The translations under genes and the position numbers were made by a program. A stretch of 64,000 nucleotides of DNA, taken from Chitinophaga tropicalis (GTDB taxonomy: Bacteria > Bacteroidota > Bacteroidia > Chitinophagales > Chitinophagaceae). Where the stretch lies: NCBI RefSeq assembly GCF_009758205.1, contig NZ_WRXN01000016.1, forward strand, positions 95,914-159,913. Reading direction: 5' to 3'. Shown here piece after piece: positions 27,480-38,800 of the stretch. Below the pieces are notes generated by a model. That model was not told where the DNA came from. It ran no database searches and was given only the letters and a program-made list of their open reading frames with translations. Within the stretch, counting starts at the first letter, position 1, and each line of letters begins with the position of its first letter.

Positions 27480-28859
27480 TTACACTTTATCTATGATCAG
27501 CACCCAATCATTCCCGTCCTTCTCGTCACCGGGAGGATCAAACACCATAATCCCTTTATTCGGATAAGTGCCTATCACCTCCATATGACCATCCCGCGGA
27601 CTATACCATGCTGCCTTCACACTCCCTCCCGCAATCCTCCCCATCTTAACAGGTATCTTACGCCCGTTATAAGTATAGATATAAGCATAATCCTTCCCAC
27701 GCGTAGCAACAAGACGGTTATATTTCTCTCCAACATTATCTGCAATAAGCGCCTGATCAGGAACACGGTCAGCGTAATTATGCGAGCATATCAGCTGCTT
27801 CAGCCAGATCATCTGCGAAGCCCCGGGAGCATTAATTGCATCCTGCCAGTATTCCCTTACACCATATACACCGCCATCCCCTTTCCTATACATCTGCATC
27901 ACAGCATTGTGCCCGTAAGTATACCCGCATGCGCCCGCAAAAACAGACCAGTATCCATAACGACGCACGTCTTTATCCGTCCAGAAAGGCTCTGCCGGGT
28001 CATGCAATCCCTGTGGAATACCTTCATAAGAAGGCTCTCCGTCAATCACCGGTTTAACAGGCTTCCTGTTATAATCTGCCTGTATATATTTCCAGTTATC
28101 TTCCCCGTATTTTTTATCGATAGCAGCTGTATCCTGGTTATAACGGCGATGCCCGGACTGTATCATATTGAAATCCAGCCAGGAGGCATTATGAAACCAG
28201 TCTGACGATTGTGTACGTCCCCTGGGGTGAAAAGTAACCAGGTGCCTGGTATCTTCTTTATGCAGGGTACTGCCGATAGCATTCCATATAGCTAAAGAGT
28301 CACTGCCTTTAATATCTCCCCCATTCATCCATATGATGTTGGGCTTGCTCTTATAGCGCTCTGCCATGAAAGCAGCATATACAGTCGCCTGCTTCTCTGT
28401 AACAAGCCCCGATTTCACAGCGCCGCCCCATATAGGCACCAGCGCCATGTAAATACCTTTTTCAGCCGCTTTATCCACTACATAATCGATATGGTCCCAG
28501 TAGTCATACTGTACGCTGTCGGCAAAGCTGTTACCTGCTGTTGTAAGCGGCATCGCTAAATTCTTACGTACAAGCGCAGAATCGCCATACACGTTTGCTG
28601 CCGTCAGTCCCGGCAGCACCATCACCTGTATCACATTAAAACCTTTCTGCTGACGGTCTGCCAGGTATTTATCCGTTTCTTCCCGGGTCAGCTTTCCAAA
28701 CAGCAGCCAGCCGGTATCTCCCAGCCAGAAGAAAGGTTTACCGTCTGTCGTTTCAAGAAAGCGCCCTCCTTTGGCAATACGGAGGGGCAGCTGACATTCT
28801 GCCTCAATGGCAAAGCATAGTAATACAGTCAAGATAATCGTTGAGATCCTGTTCAGCAT
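27480..28859 (-). CDS. GH140-type apiosidase (DUF4038/DUF4040), secreted
   Basis: A 459-residue enzyme with a signal peptide (about residues 1-22). The DUF4038 TIM-barrel segments FFWLGDTGWLLFGKLTREET, GFNVIQVMVLP and NIIWMNGGDI (Asp182) are present, with VIDGEPSYEGIPQG (Glu275) as the likely second catalytic carboxylate. A C-terminal beta domain ends in VMFDPPGDEKDGNDWVL, a DUF4040-type sequence. GH140 hydrolyses the apiose-GalA bond of RG-II side chains A and B. Apiosidase activity is the defining reason for assigning this PUL to RG-II, although uncharacterised DUF4038 proteins exist. It is tightly spaced between the beta-helix gene and the GH43-like gene. Confidence 0.83.
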   Translation of the reverse strand: MLNRISTIILTVLLCFAIEAECQLPLRIAKGGRFLETTDGKPFFWLGDTGWLLFGKLTREETDKYLADRQQKGFNVIQVMVLPGLTAANVYGDSALVRKNLAMPLTTAGNSFADSVQYDYWDHIDYVVDKAAEKGIYMALVPIWGGAVKSGLVTEKQATVYAAFMAERYKSKPNIIWMNGGDIKGSDSLAIWNAIGSTLHKEDTRHLVTFHPRGRTQSSDWFHNASWLDFNMIQSGHRRYNQDTAAIDKKYGEDNWKYIQADYNRKPVKPVIDGEPSYEGIPQGLHDPAEPFWTDKDVRRYGYWSVFAGACGYTYGHNAVMQMYRKGDGGVYGVREYWQDAINAPGASQMIWLKQLICSHNYADRVPDQALIADNVGEKYNRLVATRGKDYAYIYTYNGRKIPVKMGRIAGGSVKAAWYSPRDGHMEVIGTYPNKGIMVFDPPGDEKDGNDWVLIIDKV

Positions 28860-28867
28860 GGCATATA

Positions 28868-31800
28868 TTATTTACGGGTCAGCCAGAGTACTACAGCTCC
28901 CTGTTGAGGAACTTTCAATTCACTGGCTCCTTTAACGTTCTTTTGAGTTTGCAGTGTGCGACCATCTTTTGCATCTATCCAGCAGGCATTGAAACTACCC
29001 GTTACTCCCGTCAGCTGAATAGCATCCGGGCTGTTATGATAGATGATATAATCGCCGTGGTCATTGCGTAAGGCAAAGCTGCCCGTTACATCTGCCGGGA
29101 GCATGCCCGCAGCTGCAGCAAGGAATCCTTTGGCCTCAATTACCGGGATATTGGCCAGCGAGCCTCCGGCCATAAATACAGCCCAGCCATATTGCTCAAA
29201 GCCATCGGCAGAATACAACACAGCCTTCCCCCGGTATTTATCCCGGTATTCACGTACCGCACGATACACTTCTTTCTCGCTGCTCTTCCTGGGTTTCAGT
29301 AAACGGGCATGCTGACGGGGTGCCAGGCTTTGCCCTCCTGCCGGCGCATACGCCGTTCCATCCTGCTGATAATGCCAGTAGCGGATGTCTACCAGGTCTA
29401 TCACGGCAGAACGTACAGCATCGCCCAGGATAGCATCCTGCACGTCTTTTGTAGCGCTGAGGCCAATAATAGGGTGTTGCTGTTTCTCACGCTCCCATGC
29501 AGCAATCACATCTGTCCAGAAAGCCATGAAATGTAGCGGACCGGTAAACTCTGCACCAGTCAGCTGTATTACGTTATGATTAGCAGAAAAGTTATTCAGG
29601 CATTGATAGATATACGCCTTATGCAACTGCTTCCTCACAGTATTCGTGGTATCATAGAACTGCTCTGCCATGAAAATCCGCTTACCTCCTGCATAGGGAG
29701 GCGGCTCCGGGAAACCGGTCTCGTTGATGTTGTTGGCCGGCCGCCAGGGAAAGTCAGCATAATGCGCTCCTGCTTCTATAATGTTATGCTGGAAATATTG
29801 CTGATGAATCAGCACCAGCCCGTTACGGTCTGCCTGTCCTGCAAACTGTTGCAGCCTGCTCCAGTACCAGCGGTTGTATTTGGTAAGATCATATTTGCTC
29901 AGGCCATCCCAGGCTGTCCCCTGACCACTACGCGCAAAAGGCTGCTCATAAAAAGGTGGCCATACATCCCCATCCAGCCGCTGTACCCGTTCATGATCAT
30001 CCCTTCTTCTTTCATACCAGAGGCCATAGTTATGTTCTATACCTGCTACATGCTTCTCCTGCATCTGCGCTGCTACTGTATCCAGGTCGTCCGTCAAACC
30101 AGTCCCCGTTCTTCCCGGTACAAAACGCGTAATATGCGCACCACCTTCTTTAATGCCGTCCGGACGGGTATTACCTCTCCACCAGGATACCTGCCAGCGG
30201 CGGCCGGTCATTACCGCGCCATCCTGTACCAGCCATCCGTTCCGGAGTTGCATACCATCAGCAGCAGGCATCTCTGTAACTGGGCGGTAAGTCACAGTAC
30301 CCGCATTTGTATTTACAGGGATAGGCTCCCTTTGGGAAGCCTTACGTATCCATTCGTATAAAGTAACTGCCGGGTCTTTTGATGCTGCAGAGAGCTTTGC
30401 TGCTGTTTCTGCCGACGGACTACTGGAAGCATCTCCCAGGTCCGGCATCAGATGAGCGCGCTCCATCGCCTTCTCTCCTATCCTCTCTGCCAGCTGTGCA
30501 TAATAAAGACTGCGTGGTTGTATATATTCATTAGAGCTGTACCAGCTGCCATCCCCCGAAAACTGCGCCCATGCGCCGTATGACCAGTTATTAGCCCCCG
30601 GCGGACGCGGACAATCTATCCTCGCAGCTGCACATTGCCATAATACGCTGTTAGCCGCCGTCCATCCTGCTCCCTGCCCATCCTGGCCGCGGTTAGGAAA
30701 ACCCAATGCCTGCGCATTTACTGTTACATTATCCAGCAACAATCCCGAAGCCCAGCTATCAATAGCGCCACTAAAGCTGAATGGCAGATCGGACTCACAT
30801 TGTACAAATGCGTTGGGACCTGCCGCACAGAACCCGGTGGCAAAATCATGATAACCCTGCTGTGCATAAAGACGCTGGAAAAGTGTTTGCTGACCGGAAG
30901 TAAAGAATGTATAACGTCTCTGTCCGCCTATCTCTGAAACCGGCGCTAACGAAATACAATCCTCCACCGTAACACGGCGGGCAGTTTCCAGTACCGCCAC
31001 TGCCGATCCGGCAAAGTGTTCAAAAACAACCTGCCTCACCCAGGCATCCGCCGCATTCTCTATAGAGATAGCCGTCCACCGGTGATCTTCATCTTTGGGG
31101 TTTGCAGCATCATAAGCAGAAACACATCGCAGGTTTTCCACACCTGATTGCGTAATGCGGCCCGGCCATTGATAAACAGCAATAGTCGCTCCGCCATAAG
31201 TTGTATCAAGTGCTGTAGTAAGCGGTGCATCCAGCGTAACAGCTGTCCCATTCACAGCTGTGATACGGCGCTGCCATTGTATATCCCGCTGACCGGCCTT
31301 CCAGCCCAGGGCTGTGATATCGCCACCAAAATGATCAGTACCCAGCAACTGTATCCAGTTCTTAGTGCCGGGTCTTGTGATCTGCACTTCATCTCCTGCC
31401 TTAAACGTATGAGCAGCCGGCACATGCAGCACCATGCCATTAACCGGTACATAAGCATCTGTGATAGTAGCCCCGGCAGCTAACTGCCTGTCATTACGGC
31501 CACCTATACGTACCAGGTTATCCCTGCTGTAACCTGCGCCCAGCAGTATAGTACTGTCGCCACTGCCTCTCAGCACAACGCCGGAAGCATTGATGAATAA
31601 ACTGCCCTGTATTTCATAGACGCCCTTATCCAGCAATACCGCTCCTTTTATTCCGTCTTTTCCCAATGGCAAAGCAGCCACCTGGTTGATGGCTGCCTGT
31701 ATACGGGCAGTAGCATCGCCTTTGGCCAGTGGCACCCGTATACGTACGGGCGCCACTGGTAAGGGTTGCTCTCCTGCCATATATCCGCAATAAGAGAAAT

Positions 31801-31927
31801 CAGGTATACGGTTTCCCCTGCCGTCCTGTTCATACAGTAAACGGCCGTTCTTCACAGTTACCTGCGCCCTTGTGAACAACGGGAAACAGCAGGCAAATAA
31901 TAAGATAACTACTACACTATTTCTCAT
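28868..31927 (-). CDS. Secreted right-handed beta-helix protein with DUF6298-like C-terminus
   Basis: A 1019-residue protein with a signal peptide (to about residue 21, TRA). Residues 30-510 resemble the pectate-lyase/GH28-related superfamily, with YCGYMAGEQPLPVAPV, GDATARIQAAINQVAALPL, GAVLLDKGVYEIQGSLFINASGVVLRGSG and later helix coils around CVSAYDAANPKDEDHRW. Residues 530-1019 look like the DUF6298 region found attached to such helices: GLWYERRRDDHERV, KYDLTKYNRWYWSRLQQF, then a small C-terminal beta domain. The substrate should be a pectic backbone or side chain, but no reaction can be assigned. Its start overlaps the end of the PL1 gene by 11 bases. Confidence 0.75.
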   Translation of the reverse strand: MRNSVVVILLFACCFPLFTRAQVTVKNGRLLYEQDGRGNRIPDFSYCGYMAGEQPLPVAPVRIRVPLAKGDATARIQAAINQVAALPLGKDGIKGAVLLDKGVYEIQGSLFINASGVVLRGSGDSTILLGAGYSRDNLVRIGGRNDRQLAAGATITDAYVPVNGMVLHVPAAHTFKAGDEVQITRPGTKNWIQLLGTDHFGGDITALGWKAGQRDIQWQRRITAVNGTAVTLDAPLTTALDTTYGGATIAVYQWPGRITQSGVENLRCVSAYDAANPKDEDHRWTAISIENAADAWVRQVVFEHFAGSAVAVLETARRVTVEDCISLAPVSEIGGQRRYTFFTSGQQTLFQRLYAQQGYHDFATGFCAAGPNAFVQCESDLPFSFSGAIDSWASGLLLDNVTVNAQALGFPNRGQDGQGAGWTAANSVLWQCAAARIDCPRPPGANNWSYGAWAQFSGDGSWYSSNEYIQPRSLYYAQLAERIGEKAMERAHLMPDLGDASSSPSAETAAKLSAASKDPAVTLYEWIRKASQREPIPVNTNAGTVTYRPVTEMPAADGMQLRNGWLVQDGAVMTGRRWQVSWWRGNTRPDGIKEGGAHITRFVPGRTGTGLTDDLDTVAAQMQEKHVAGIEHNYGLWYERRRDDHERVQRLDGDVWPPFYEQPFARSGQGTAWDGLSKYDLTKYNRWYWSRLQQFAGQADRNGLVLIHQQYFQHNIIEAGAHYADFPWRPANNINETGFPEPPPYAGGKRIFMAEQFYDTTNTVRKQLHKAYIYQCLNNFSANHNVIQLTGAEFTGPLHFMAFWTDVIAAWEREKQQHPIIGLSATKDVQDAILGDAVRSAVIDLVDIRYWHYQQDGTAYAPAGGQSLAPRQHARLLKPRKSSEKEVYRAVREYRDKYRGKAVLYSADGFEQYGWAVFMAGGSLANIPVIEAKGFLAAAAGMLPADVTGSFALRNDHGDYIIYHNSPDAIQLTGVTGSFNACWIDAKDGRTLQTQKNVKGASELKVPQQGAVVLWLTRK

Positions 31928-34025
31928 TCCTTCTTTTCTTCCAGTCGGCTTCTGCCTTTTTCATGTCAATGCCTGCGGCTGACAGATAGTTATTAATACG
32001 GCCTTTGTATTTACCAAACCAGGCATGTTTCTGTTCAGAGGTTCCTGCATCCATAGCATGTTCCCTCGCTTCTTCCAGCCAGTCCATTATCTGCTCCTGC
32101 TGCTGTTTGGTAAGCTGGGGCAGCATCTCCAGGTAAGCATTGTAAGTAATGGGCAGTATACCATAGGTCATTCCATCCTTTACTTTTGTTACCTGCTCTG
32201 TGGTTAACTCGGCAGAAAGTTTTGACAGATAACGGTTGTGTAACTGGCGTACCTGCGCAGTATCCTTCTTTTCTTCCGTTTCTTTCAGATCAATATATTG
32301 CTGCGCGATAAGGTCCTGTACCCGCATCACCTTACCTGCATCATGCAGCTCAAGCATGATAACGATCTTTGCCGCACGTTCAGTAACTATCATCCGGTAG
32401 CTCTTTTTATCCGGCTTAATATCGTTCAGGAACTTTTCAATATTCGTATAACCTTCGGGGCTATCTGCCAGGGAAGCGTCGTTCGCATCCTTCGGATTGA
32501 GGTTATGACGGGTTTCCCAGTCGTCCGGAATACCATCTCCATCTGAATCCTTATAAGGCTTGCCTTTATAAACAGGATAACCGCCCACCTGTGCAATATC
32601 ATAGATGATACCCTGTTTGTAGGAATCATCTCCCAGGCGGCGCTTAATATACTCGCTGCCGATCTTTGAAGCGGTATTGTCCTTATAAGTGATTTTACCT
32701 GTTCTCACCTGCTCTATCACCCTTGTATCTACAGGATCTCTTACCGGCAATGTAGCGCCTGCATTATCCAGTACATACTGGTAAGCATCAGCTGCGGGCA
32801 TGATCATCATATGCGGCATAGGCAAAGGATGGTCAGATCGCATATCATCACGGTACTGGCCGGCATCCGGCATATCTTCTATCTGCACCCCGCCATCCCA
32901 GTTGTTGGCAGTGATCTTGTCATATCCTTCCATGATATTACCATTCACATAAGCACGGCCAAACTCCTGGTATTTCAGTTTGCTGCGACCGGATTCAGGC
33001 TTCAGTATCCGGTGACCAACAGGATCGTCTTTCGGCGTAATAGGCCCGGGTTTGAAGTAGTTGTTGATGATATTGTACTGGGACCGGTAATCACCACCAT
33101 CTACTGTACGGTGTTTCCAGTTGAACACTACGTTATTCACAAAGTTGAACACGCTGAACCAGCCTATAGAAGGGTTACGGCCTGCATTACATGCCCAGAG
33201 GTTGCGCATGAAAGAACAGTTCTCACCGCCCAGTGTACTGCCAAAGGCATGGTTGTAAGTGTCCAGTGCCTCAGAAGAAATAGTGTTCTGTATAGTGATG
33301 TTAACTGTGGGAAGTTTCTCCTCCTGGTATCCCTCTCCGGGATTGTACATATGACGGTACAGGGAAATGTTCTCATCAAGTCCCCAGCTGGTAGAGCAAT
33401 GGTCTATAATGATATTGCCGATAGGGTTTCCACCCAGTGCATCGTCCCGGCGACCAACATTCGTCTCTCCACGCCTGAAACGCATGTAACGGATCACCAC
33501 ATCATGCGTATTGATCCAGAAGCTCTCTCCGGCAACACATACACCATCGCCCGGAGCGGTCTGTCCGGCAATGGTAATATAAGGCGCCATCAGGATAATA
33601 GGTGTTTTCAGACGGATGATACCCGCCACGTTGAAAACCACCATACGTGCGCCACCGGCCTCACAGGCTTCACGCAATGTGCCAGGCCCGCTGTCTTCCA
33701 GGCTGGTCACTACAAAGATCTTTCCGCCCCTTCCGCCAAAAGTATACGCACCTCCCCCTTCAGCACCGGGAAAGGCAGGAATATTGGCCTGCGGAAGATC
33801 TGTTGGCCGGGAGGCAAATGCCACATAAGGCTTGCCTTTACGGGCCTGCTCTTTTACAATGGGCAACGCTTTTGCCCATGCTTCATCTGAATGTTTTTTA
33901 GCGGCATCGAGGAGGGAATCGCTTACAGCCTGCACTTCCTTGGGTATCTTCGGATATTGCGCATAAGCTCCGGTAGCTATACCTAAGGTAGCAATGAGTA
34001 GCGTTCCGGTGAGTTTCTGTTTCAT
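31917..34025 (-). CDS. Pectate lyase, PL1 family, fused to a DUF3826 domain
   Basis: A 702-residue secreted protein; the start at 34025 (MKQKLTGTLLIATLGIATGAYAQ) is preferred over the ATG three codons earlier because it opens the signal peptide. A right-handed beta-helix lyase domain (about 85-450) has FPGAEGGGAYTFGGRGGKIFVVT, GTLREACEAGGARMVVFNVAG, IIDHCSTSWGLDENIS and FNWKHRTVDGGD. A short calcium-binding-like DSDGDGIPDDWE (about 505) follows, then a helical C-terminus from about 545 (MIVTERAAKIVIMLELHD) of DUF3826 type. It would cleave polygalacturonate by beta-elimination and supply oligomers to SusCD. It follows SusD by 70 bases. Confidence 0.87.
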   Translation of the reverse strand: MKQKLTGTLLIATLGIATGAYAQYPKIPKEVQAVSDSLLDAAKKHSDEAWAKALPIVKEQARKGKPYVAFASRPTDLPQANIPAFPGAEGGGAYTFGGRGGKIFVVTSLEDSGPGTLREACEAGGARMVVFNVAGIIRLKTPIILMAPYITIAGQTAPGDGVCVAGESFWINTHDVVIRYMRFRRGETNVGRRDDALGGNPIGNIIIDHCSTSWGLDENISLYRHMYNPGEGYQEEKLPTVNITIQNTISSEALDTYNHAFGSTLGGENCSFMRNLWACNAGRNPSIGWFSVFNFVNNVVFNWKHRTVDGGDYRSQYNIINNYFKPGPITPKDDPVGHRILKPESGRSKLKYQEFGRAYVNGNIMEGYDKITANNWDGGVQIEDMPDAGQYRDDMRSDHPLPMPHMMIMPAADAYQYVLDNAGATLPVRDPVDTRVIEQVRTGKITYKDNTASKIGSEYIKRRLGDDSYKQGIIYDIAQVGGYPVYKGKPYKDSDGDGIPDDWETRHNLNPKDANDASLADSPEGYTNIEKFLNDIKPDKKSYRMIVTERAAKIVIMLELHDAGKVMRVQDLIAQQYIDLKETEEKKDTAQVRQLHNRYLSKLSAELTTEQVTKVKDGMTYGILPITYNAYLEMLPQLTKQQQEQIMDWLEEAREHAMDAGTSEQKHAWFGKYKGRINNYLSAAGIDMKKAEADWKKRRNEK

Positions 34026-34095
34026 GTATATCAAGTTACAATTTATAAAGTAGTATTTCAGCCTGTCCGACCTGTAGACAAAAGCTGCAACACTA

Positions 34096-35859
34096 TTAGT
34101 TCAACGGGTTGAAAGTACCGCTATTCCATCCCTCCGTTTGCTGCAGACTCGGATTCCTGAGCAAATTAGTAGTAGGAATAGCATAGAAATAATAATTTGA
34201 CGGATAGCTGATCGGCTTCTGCGTATCCAGCACATCTACACTGGTCGTAAAATACGTAGTGTAATCTGCACCGTTAAGGTCCAGCCTGTCACGCAGCATA
34301 ATCCCGGAAGCATCTGTCTTCTCCAGGTCAGCCACCGTATAAGGTGCTTTCACCGTGATCTTCAGGATAGATCTCTTCTTACCATTCAACTGATCAAAAA
34401 GTTTATTACGCCGCAGATCATCATAACGCTTCCCTTCAAAAGCCAGCTCAATACGACGCTCGTTGATGATAGCGGTGAGCATTTCGTCTTTCGTCATATT
34501 AGCTTTCAATCCATAGAGATTATCTGCACCTGCTGTGATCCCTGCTCTTTTACGAATGGCCGTCAGCATATCATATGCTTCCTGTGTACGTCCTGTTGCG
34601 TTAGCACATTCCGCCAGGTTCAGCATTACCTCTGCAAAACGCATTTCTATCCAGTCAGTTTTCCCCAGCTTGGTATTATCTTTTATAGTAGTGGTGTTAA
34701 GGCCTTTGCGGCAATAGAAACCTGTCACACAAGGCTTATTCTTATCGTCTGTTACGCCTGTATAATTCCATTGCTTACGGCCGGTCTTATTACTTAGCGG
34801 CCATACACAACCGTTGTAGGCTATAGTAGCGTCAAAACGGGGATCGCGGTTTTTCCAGTAGTAAACAGCATCATAACCTGAAGCCGCGTCAGTAATAGCG
34901 GCGCCGTTCTTCATCGGAAAAGCATTCACCAGTTCCAGGGTAGGCTGATAAGAACCGCCACCACCATTGGATTCTGAATAAGGACGGGCCACATCTTCAA
35001 AAGTACTGGCTTTGTTAGCTCCGTCGTATGATCGGAGCAGGATAACTTCTTTATTGCCTGTACCTTCATCCAGCCAGATATTGGCAAAGCTGGAGAACAG
35101 GCCATAACCATCTATCTTCAACGTATCATAGGCTGCTTTATTAGCCTGGTATGCACGCTCCCAGCGGGCTGCATCGTTATTAGGGTTAAACTGAGGACTG
35201 GCCCAGAAAAGCAGCAAACGTCCTTTAACACCAAGCGCCGCGCCACGGGTTATCCTTCCCCTGTCAGAGCTGGGCCATACTGCCGGCAATGTAGTTGCCA
35301 GGTCAAGGTCCCTCACAATAGAATCCACACACTCAGAAGTTTTATTCCTTGTCACAAAAAGATTCTCCGTGATCCAGTCCTGCGGATGTGTAACATAAGG
35401 TACCCCACCATATAATTTCACCAGCTGGAAATAAACCCATCCCCTCAGAAAATAAGCCTGCGCTTTGATCTTTGCTTTTACATCCGGCTCCAAGGCTCCC
35501 TTCTCTATTTCAGTAAGCAGGATATTGATCTTGCGGATATAAGCCCACGCATTATTGGCAGCATTGCCACCAAAGAAATCAGTAACGTTATCTACAGACA
35601 GGGTGCCATACCATATCTTGGCATCTCCTCCGTTACAATCGTCAGAGAGGTCATGAATACCGGTAGGCAATGTGCCGGAACCTGTCAGGTTAGGCCATAC
35701 AGGCATGGTCAGATCGTATACCCTGTTCAGGTAAAGCGTAGCAGTCGATTCATGATCCCAGGTACGCTCATCTATACCTGTCAGGTCTGTTTTTTCCAGT
35801 ATGCCTGAGCAGGCGCTGAGACTTACAGCAAGCAGTATGTATTTAAAGAATTTCGGCAT
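34096..35859 (-). CDS. SusD/RagB-family outer-membrane glycan-binding lipoprotein
   Basis: A 587-residue lipoprotein (lipobox LSACSG, Cys17) that caps the SusC channel and binds pectic oligosaccharides at the cell surface. The SusD fold appears as TPR-rich helices, with KAKIKAQAYFLRGWVYFQLVKLYGGVPYVT (about 135) and ERRIELAFEGKRYDDLRR (about 465), both diagnostic. It lies 11 bases after its SusC partner, and the PL1 gene follows. Confidence 0.95.
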   Translation of the reverse strand: MPKFFKYILLAVSLSACSGILEKTDLTGIDERTWDHESTATLYLNRVYDLTMPVWPNLTGSGTLPTGIHDLSDDCNGGDAKIWYGTLSVDNVTDFFGGNAANNAWAYIRKINILLTEIEKGALEPDVKAKIKAQAYFLRGWVYFQLVKLYGGVPYVTHPQDWITENLFVTRNKTSECVDSIVRDLDLATTLPAVWPSSDRGRITRGAALGVKGRLLLFWASPQFNPNNDAARWERAYQANKAAYDTLKIDGYGLFSSFANIWLDEGTGNKEVILLRSYDGANKASTFEDVARPYSESNGGGGSYQPTLELVNAFPMKNGAAITDAASGYDAVYYWKNRDPRFDATIAYNGCVWPLSNKTGRKQWNYTGVTDDKNKPCVTGFYCRKGLNTTTIKDNTKLGKTDWIEMRFAEVMLNLAECANATGRTQEAYDMLTAIRKRAGITAGADNLYGLKANMTKDEMLTAIINERRIELAFEGKRYDDLRRNKLFDQLNGKKRSILKITVKAPYTVADLEKTDASGIMLRDRLDLNGADYTTYFTTSVDVLDTQKPISYPSNYYFYAIPTTNLLRNPSLQQTEGWNSGTFNPLN

Positions 35860-35870
35860 GTTGTATTTAT

Positions 35871-38800
35871 TTACAGGCTCAGATTTAACCCGAAGGTGTA
35901 TGTGCGCAGTGCCGGATAATCTACCGCCAGGTTAGTAGCGGGATCTTTATACGGCTGGTTGTTGATGATAGACCAGAGATTGGTGCCCGTTGCAAACACT
36001 CTCAGCTCCGGTATTTTCCACCTGGCAGAAAGATCTGTTGGCAGGTTGTAAGACAACATCATATTATTCACCCGCATAGTGGTAGCGCTCCTCACCCAGA
36101 AATCAGATACTTCCTTGATAAGCGGAGAATTGATCAGCGGGTATTTGGCATTTGGATTCCCGGGCGACCATGAATCTTTCCACATAGCCAGTGAGCGCTG
36201 GTTTTCAGTAGCAGGTGTACGGGCAGTTTTATCGTACGCCTCAGAACCACCTACTGATAAACCGATATTCACACTAAGCTTCAGCCCCTTCCACGAAGCC
36301 CCCAGGTTAAAACCCATTCCAAACAGGCTGCCGCCCCTTCCTGCAATACGCGTTTTATCATTCTCATCTATCTTCCCGTCCTTGTTAATATCTTCATAGT
36401 TCATATAACCGGGAATCAGCTTCTCACCATCTATTGTCCAGTTCGGATTTTTAGACAGGAAAGCATCTACTTCCTCCTGCGTTCTCAGTATCCCGGTAGA
36501 TTTATATCCTTCCAACCCATTATCCGTTCTGCGGCCAATAGGATTTCTCCAGGCAGTGTCTCCTGCACCATAGAATTTGCGGATCACTTTATTATCACTG
36601 ATACCAAAGTTGATAGCAGCAGAGTATTTAAAATCTTTACCTACGTTACCATTGTAGTTCAGCATAGCTTCCAGCCCCCAGGATTTCAGGCGACCATAAT
36701 TCTGATCCGAAATACCTCCGCCAAAAGTGGTAGGCACCGTGCTGGTAGGCTGCTGCAACATGTCGTAATTATAACGGTGGTACAGGTCTATTGCAAAATC
36801 AAAGCGGCGGTTGAAGAATGAACCATCAAAACCCAGGTTCTTATAAAGCGCTTTTTCCCAGGTAATAGAAGTGTTAGGTACATCATTGTTGTTAAGCCCG
36901 CTGGTCATTGTATTGCCAAAGAGCATACCGGTGGTTTGTGTATACCTTTCCTTGTACTGGAAGTTCTTCACGGCATCATTACCTGTCAGACCTACCTGGA
37001 AGCGGATCTTCAGGTTATCCACAAACCTTACGTTCTCCCTGAAGAAGGTCTCTTCAGATATCTTCCATCCAATAGCGGCAGATGGAAAGTAACCCCATTG
37101 TGAATGTTTCGGGAAGTTCTGCGAAGCATCTGCACGGAAGGTGGCTTCCAGCAGGTAACGGTCCATGAAAGCGTAGTTCAGCCTGCTTACATAGCTCATT
37201 CTTCCTCCTTCACTGGCAGAGCCTGAGTTGTCATAGAAATTCTTATCCTGGCTGAAGGCAAAAAGCTCATCAATACCTGGTATCACTACCTGTTCACGGC
37301 GGGTATCAAAATTATCTGCAGTAGATTCACTTTGCTCAGCAACCAGCAGCAAACTGATATCGTGTTTACCAAAAGTGCGGTCATAGCTGATCATTTCATC
37401 CAACTGATAACTGGCAGAGCCACCATAAGATTCTGACATCAGGTTACCGTTCTTGATAAGAGTAGTGGCGTTGGTAGCAGTCAGCTTGTCTGTAAAGATC
37501 ACATTCTGCGTGGTCTGGTGTGTACCTTCTCTTACAAAGTTGTACAGGCTGTAAGGCACATAGAACTCCTTACCAAAGTTGTTACGGTTGTTTCTTGCAT
37601 ACTGTACCCTGAAGCTCAGACCTTTAATAGCCGGCAGTTTATAATCCAGGCTGGCATTGATGGTCTGTCCCTGGGAGCGGGTACGGGCATAGCTGCCTGT
37701 CTTCACCAGCTCTCCCGGGTGCCAGCCGGGCACCTGGGAATAAACAGGTCTGCCATCAATATATAATGGCACCCATCCTGGTGTTAACAACAGGGCGCTC
37801 ACAGTAGCGCTCATCTGGTCAGACTGTTCCGTCAAACCGGACTGTACTGTTTTTGGCGTAGGCCTGTTGGTGTTAGAGTTATCTGTTGCAAAAGAGATAT
37901 TGGCTGTCAGGTTATCAATGATCTTTGTATTGATGCCCATGCGGAGGCCATACTTCTTCACATCCAGCTCTCCCACGTTACCCGTTTCATTATAATAGTT
38001 GGCGCCTGCAAAGAAAGTAACCCTCTCTGTGCCACCGCTCACATTCACCGTATGACGGGTCAGATGTGAACTTTTCCAGACATCGTCAATCCAGTTATAG
38101 TTATGTGTTTTGAGATATTCCAGTTCGTCTGCCGTGTAAAACTTATTGGTATTGGCGTCTTTCAGGCTGGTATACTTATTATTGAGCTGCACAGCATGAT
38201 CGTAACTGTTGAGCATTTCCGGGATGTAGGTAGCGGATGAAGTACCGTAAGAACCGGCGTAACTGATACGCGGCTTACCGGGCTTACCCACCTTCGTCTT
38301 CACCAGTACTACACCGTTAGCGCCCCTTGCTCCATAAATAGAGGCGGCCGCATCTTTCAGGAAAGTGACGCTCTCTACCTGCGTAGCGTCCAGGTTATCA
38401 AAATCCTGCTTGGTCATCTGGAACCCATCAATTACAAACAGCGGATCTGTGGAAGAACCGGTTGCAGCCCAGGTCACAGGGTTACGGATGGTAAGGGACG
38501 TAGTCGATCCCGGCCTGCCGGACGACTGTGAAACAGACACCCCCGGAACTTTATTCTGCAATGCTGTGGCCAGGTTAGCAACCGGCAGGTCTTCAATTTC
38601 TGCAGGGTTGATAGAAGCCACAGAACCCAGTACATTAGGCCGTTTCTGGGTGCCATAACCTATAATGACGGTTTCTGTCAGGGATTTAACATCTTTTGCA
38701 AGATATACATCTATTATCTGCTGACGGTTCACAGGTATTTCCTGTGTAACAAATCCCATCAGGGAAACAACGATGGTCGAGTTTTCATGCACCTTCAGGG

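Noticed and set aside
32811..33890. 359-codon plus-strand open frame
   Set aside because: Antisense to the PL1 gene, with no domain or plausible start context.
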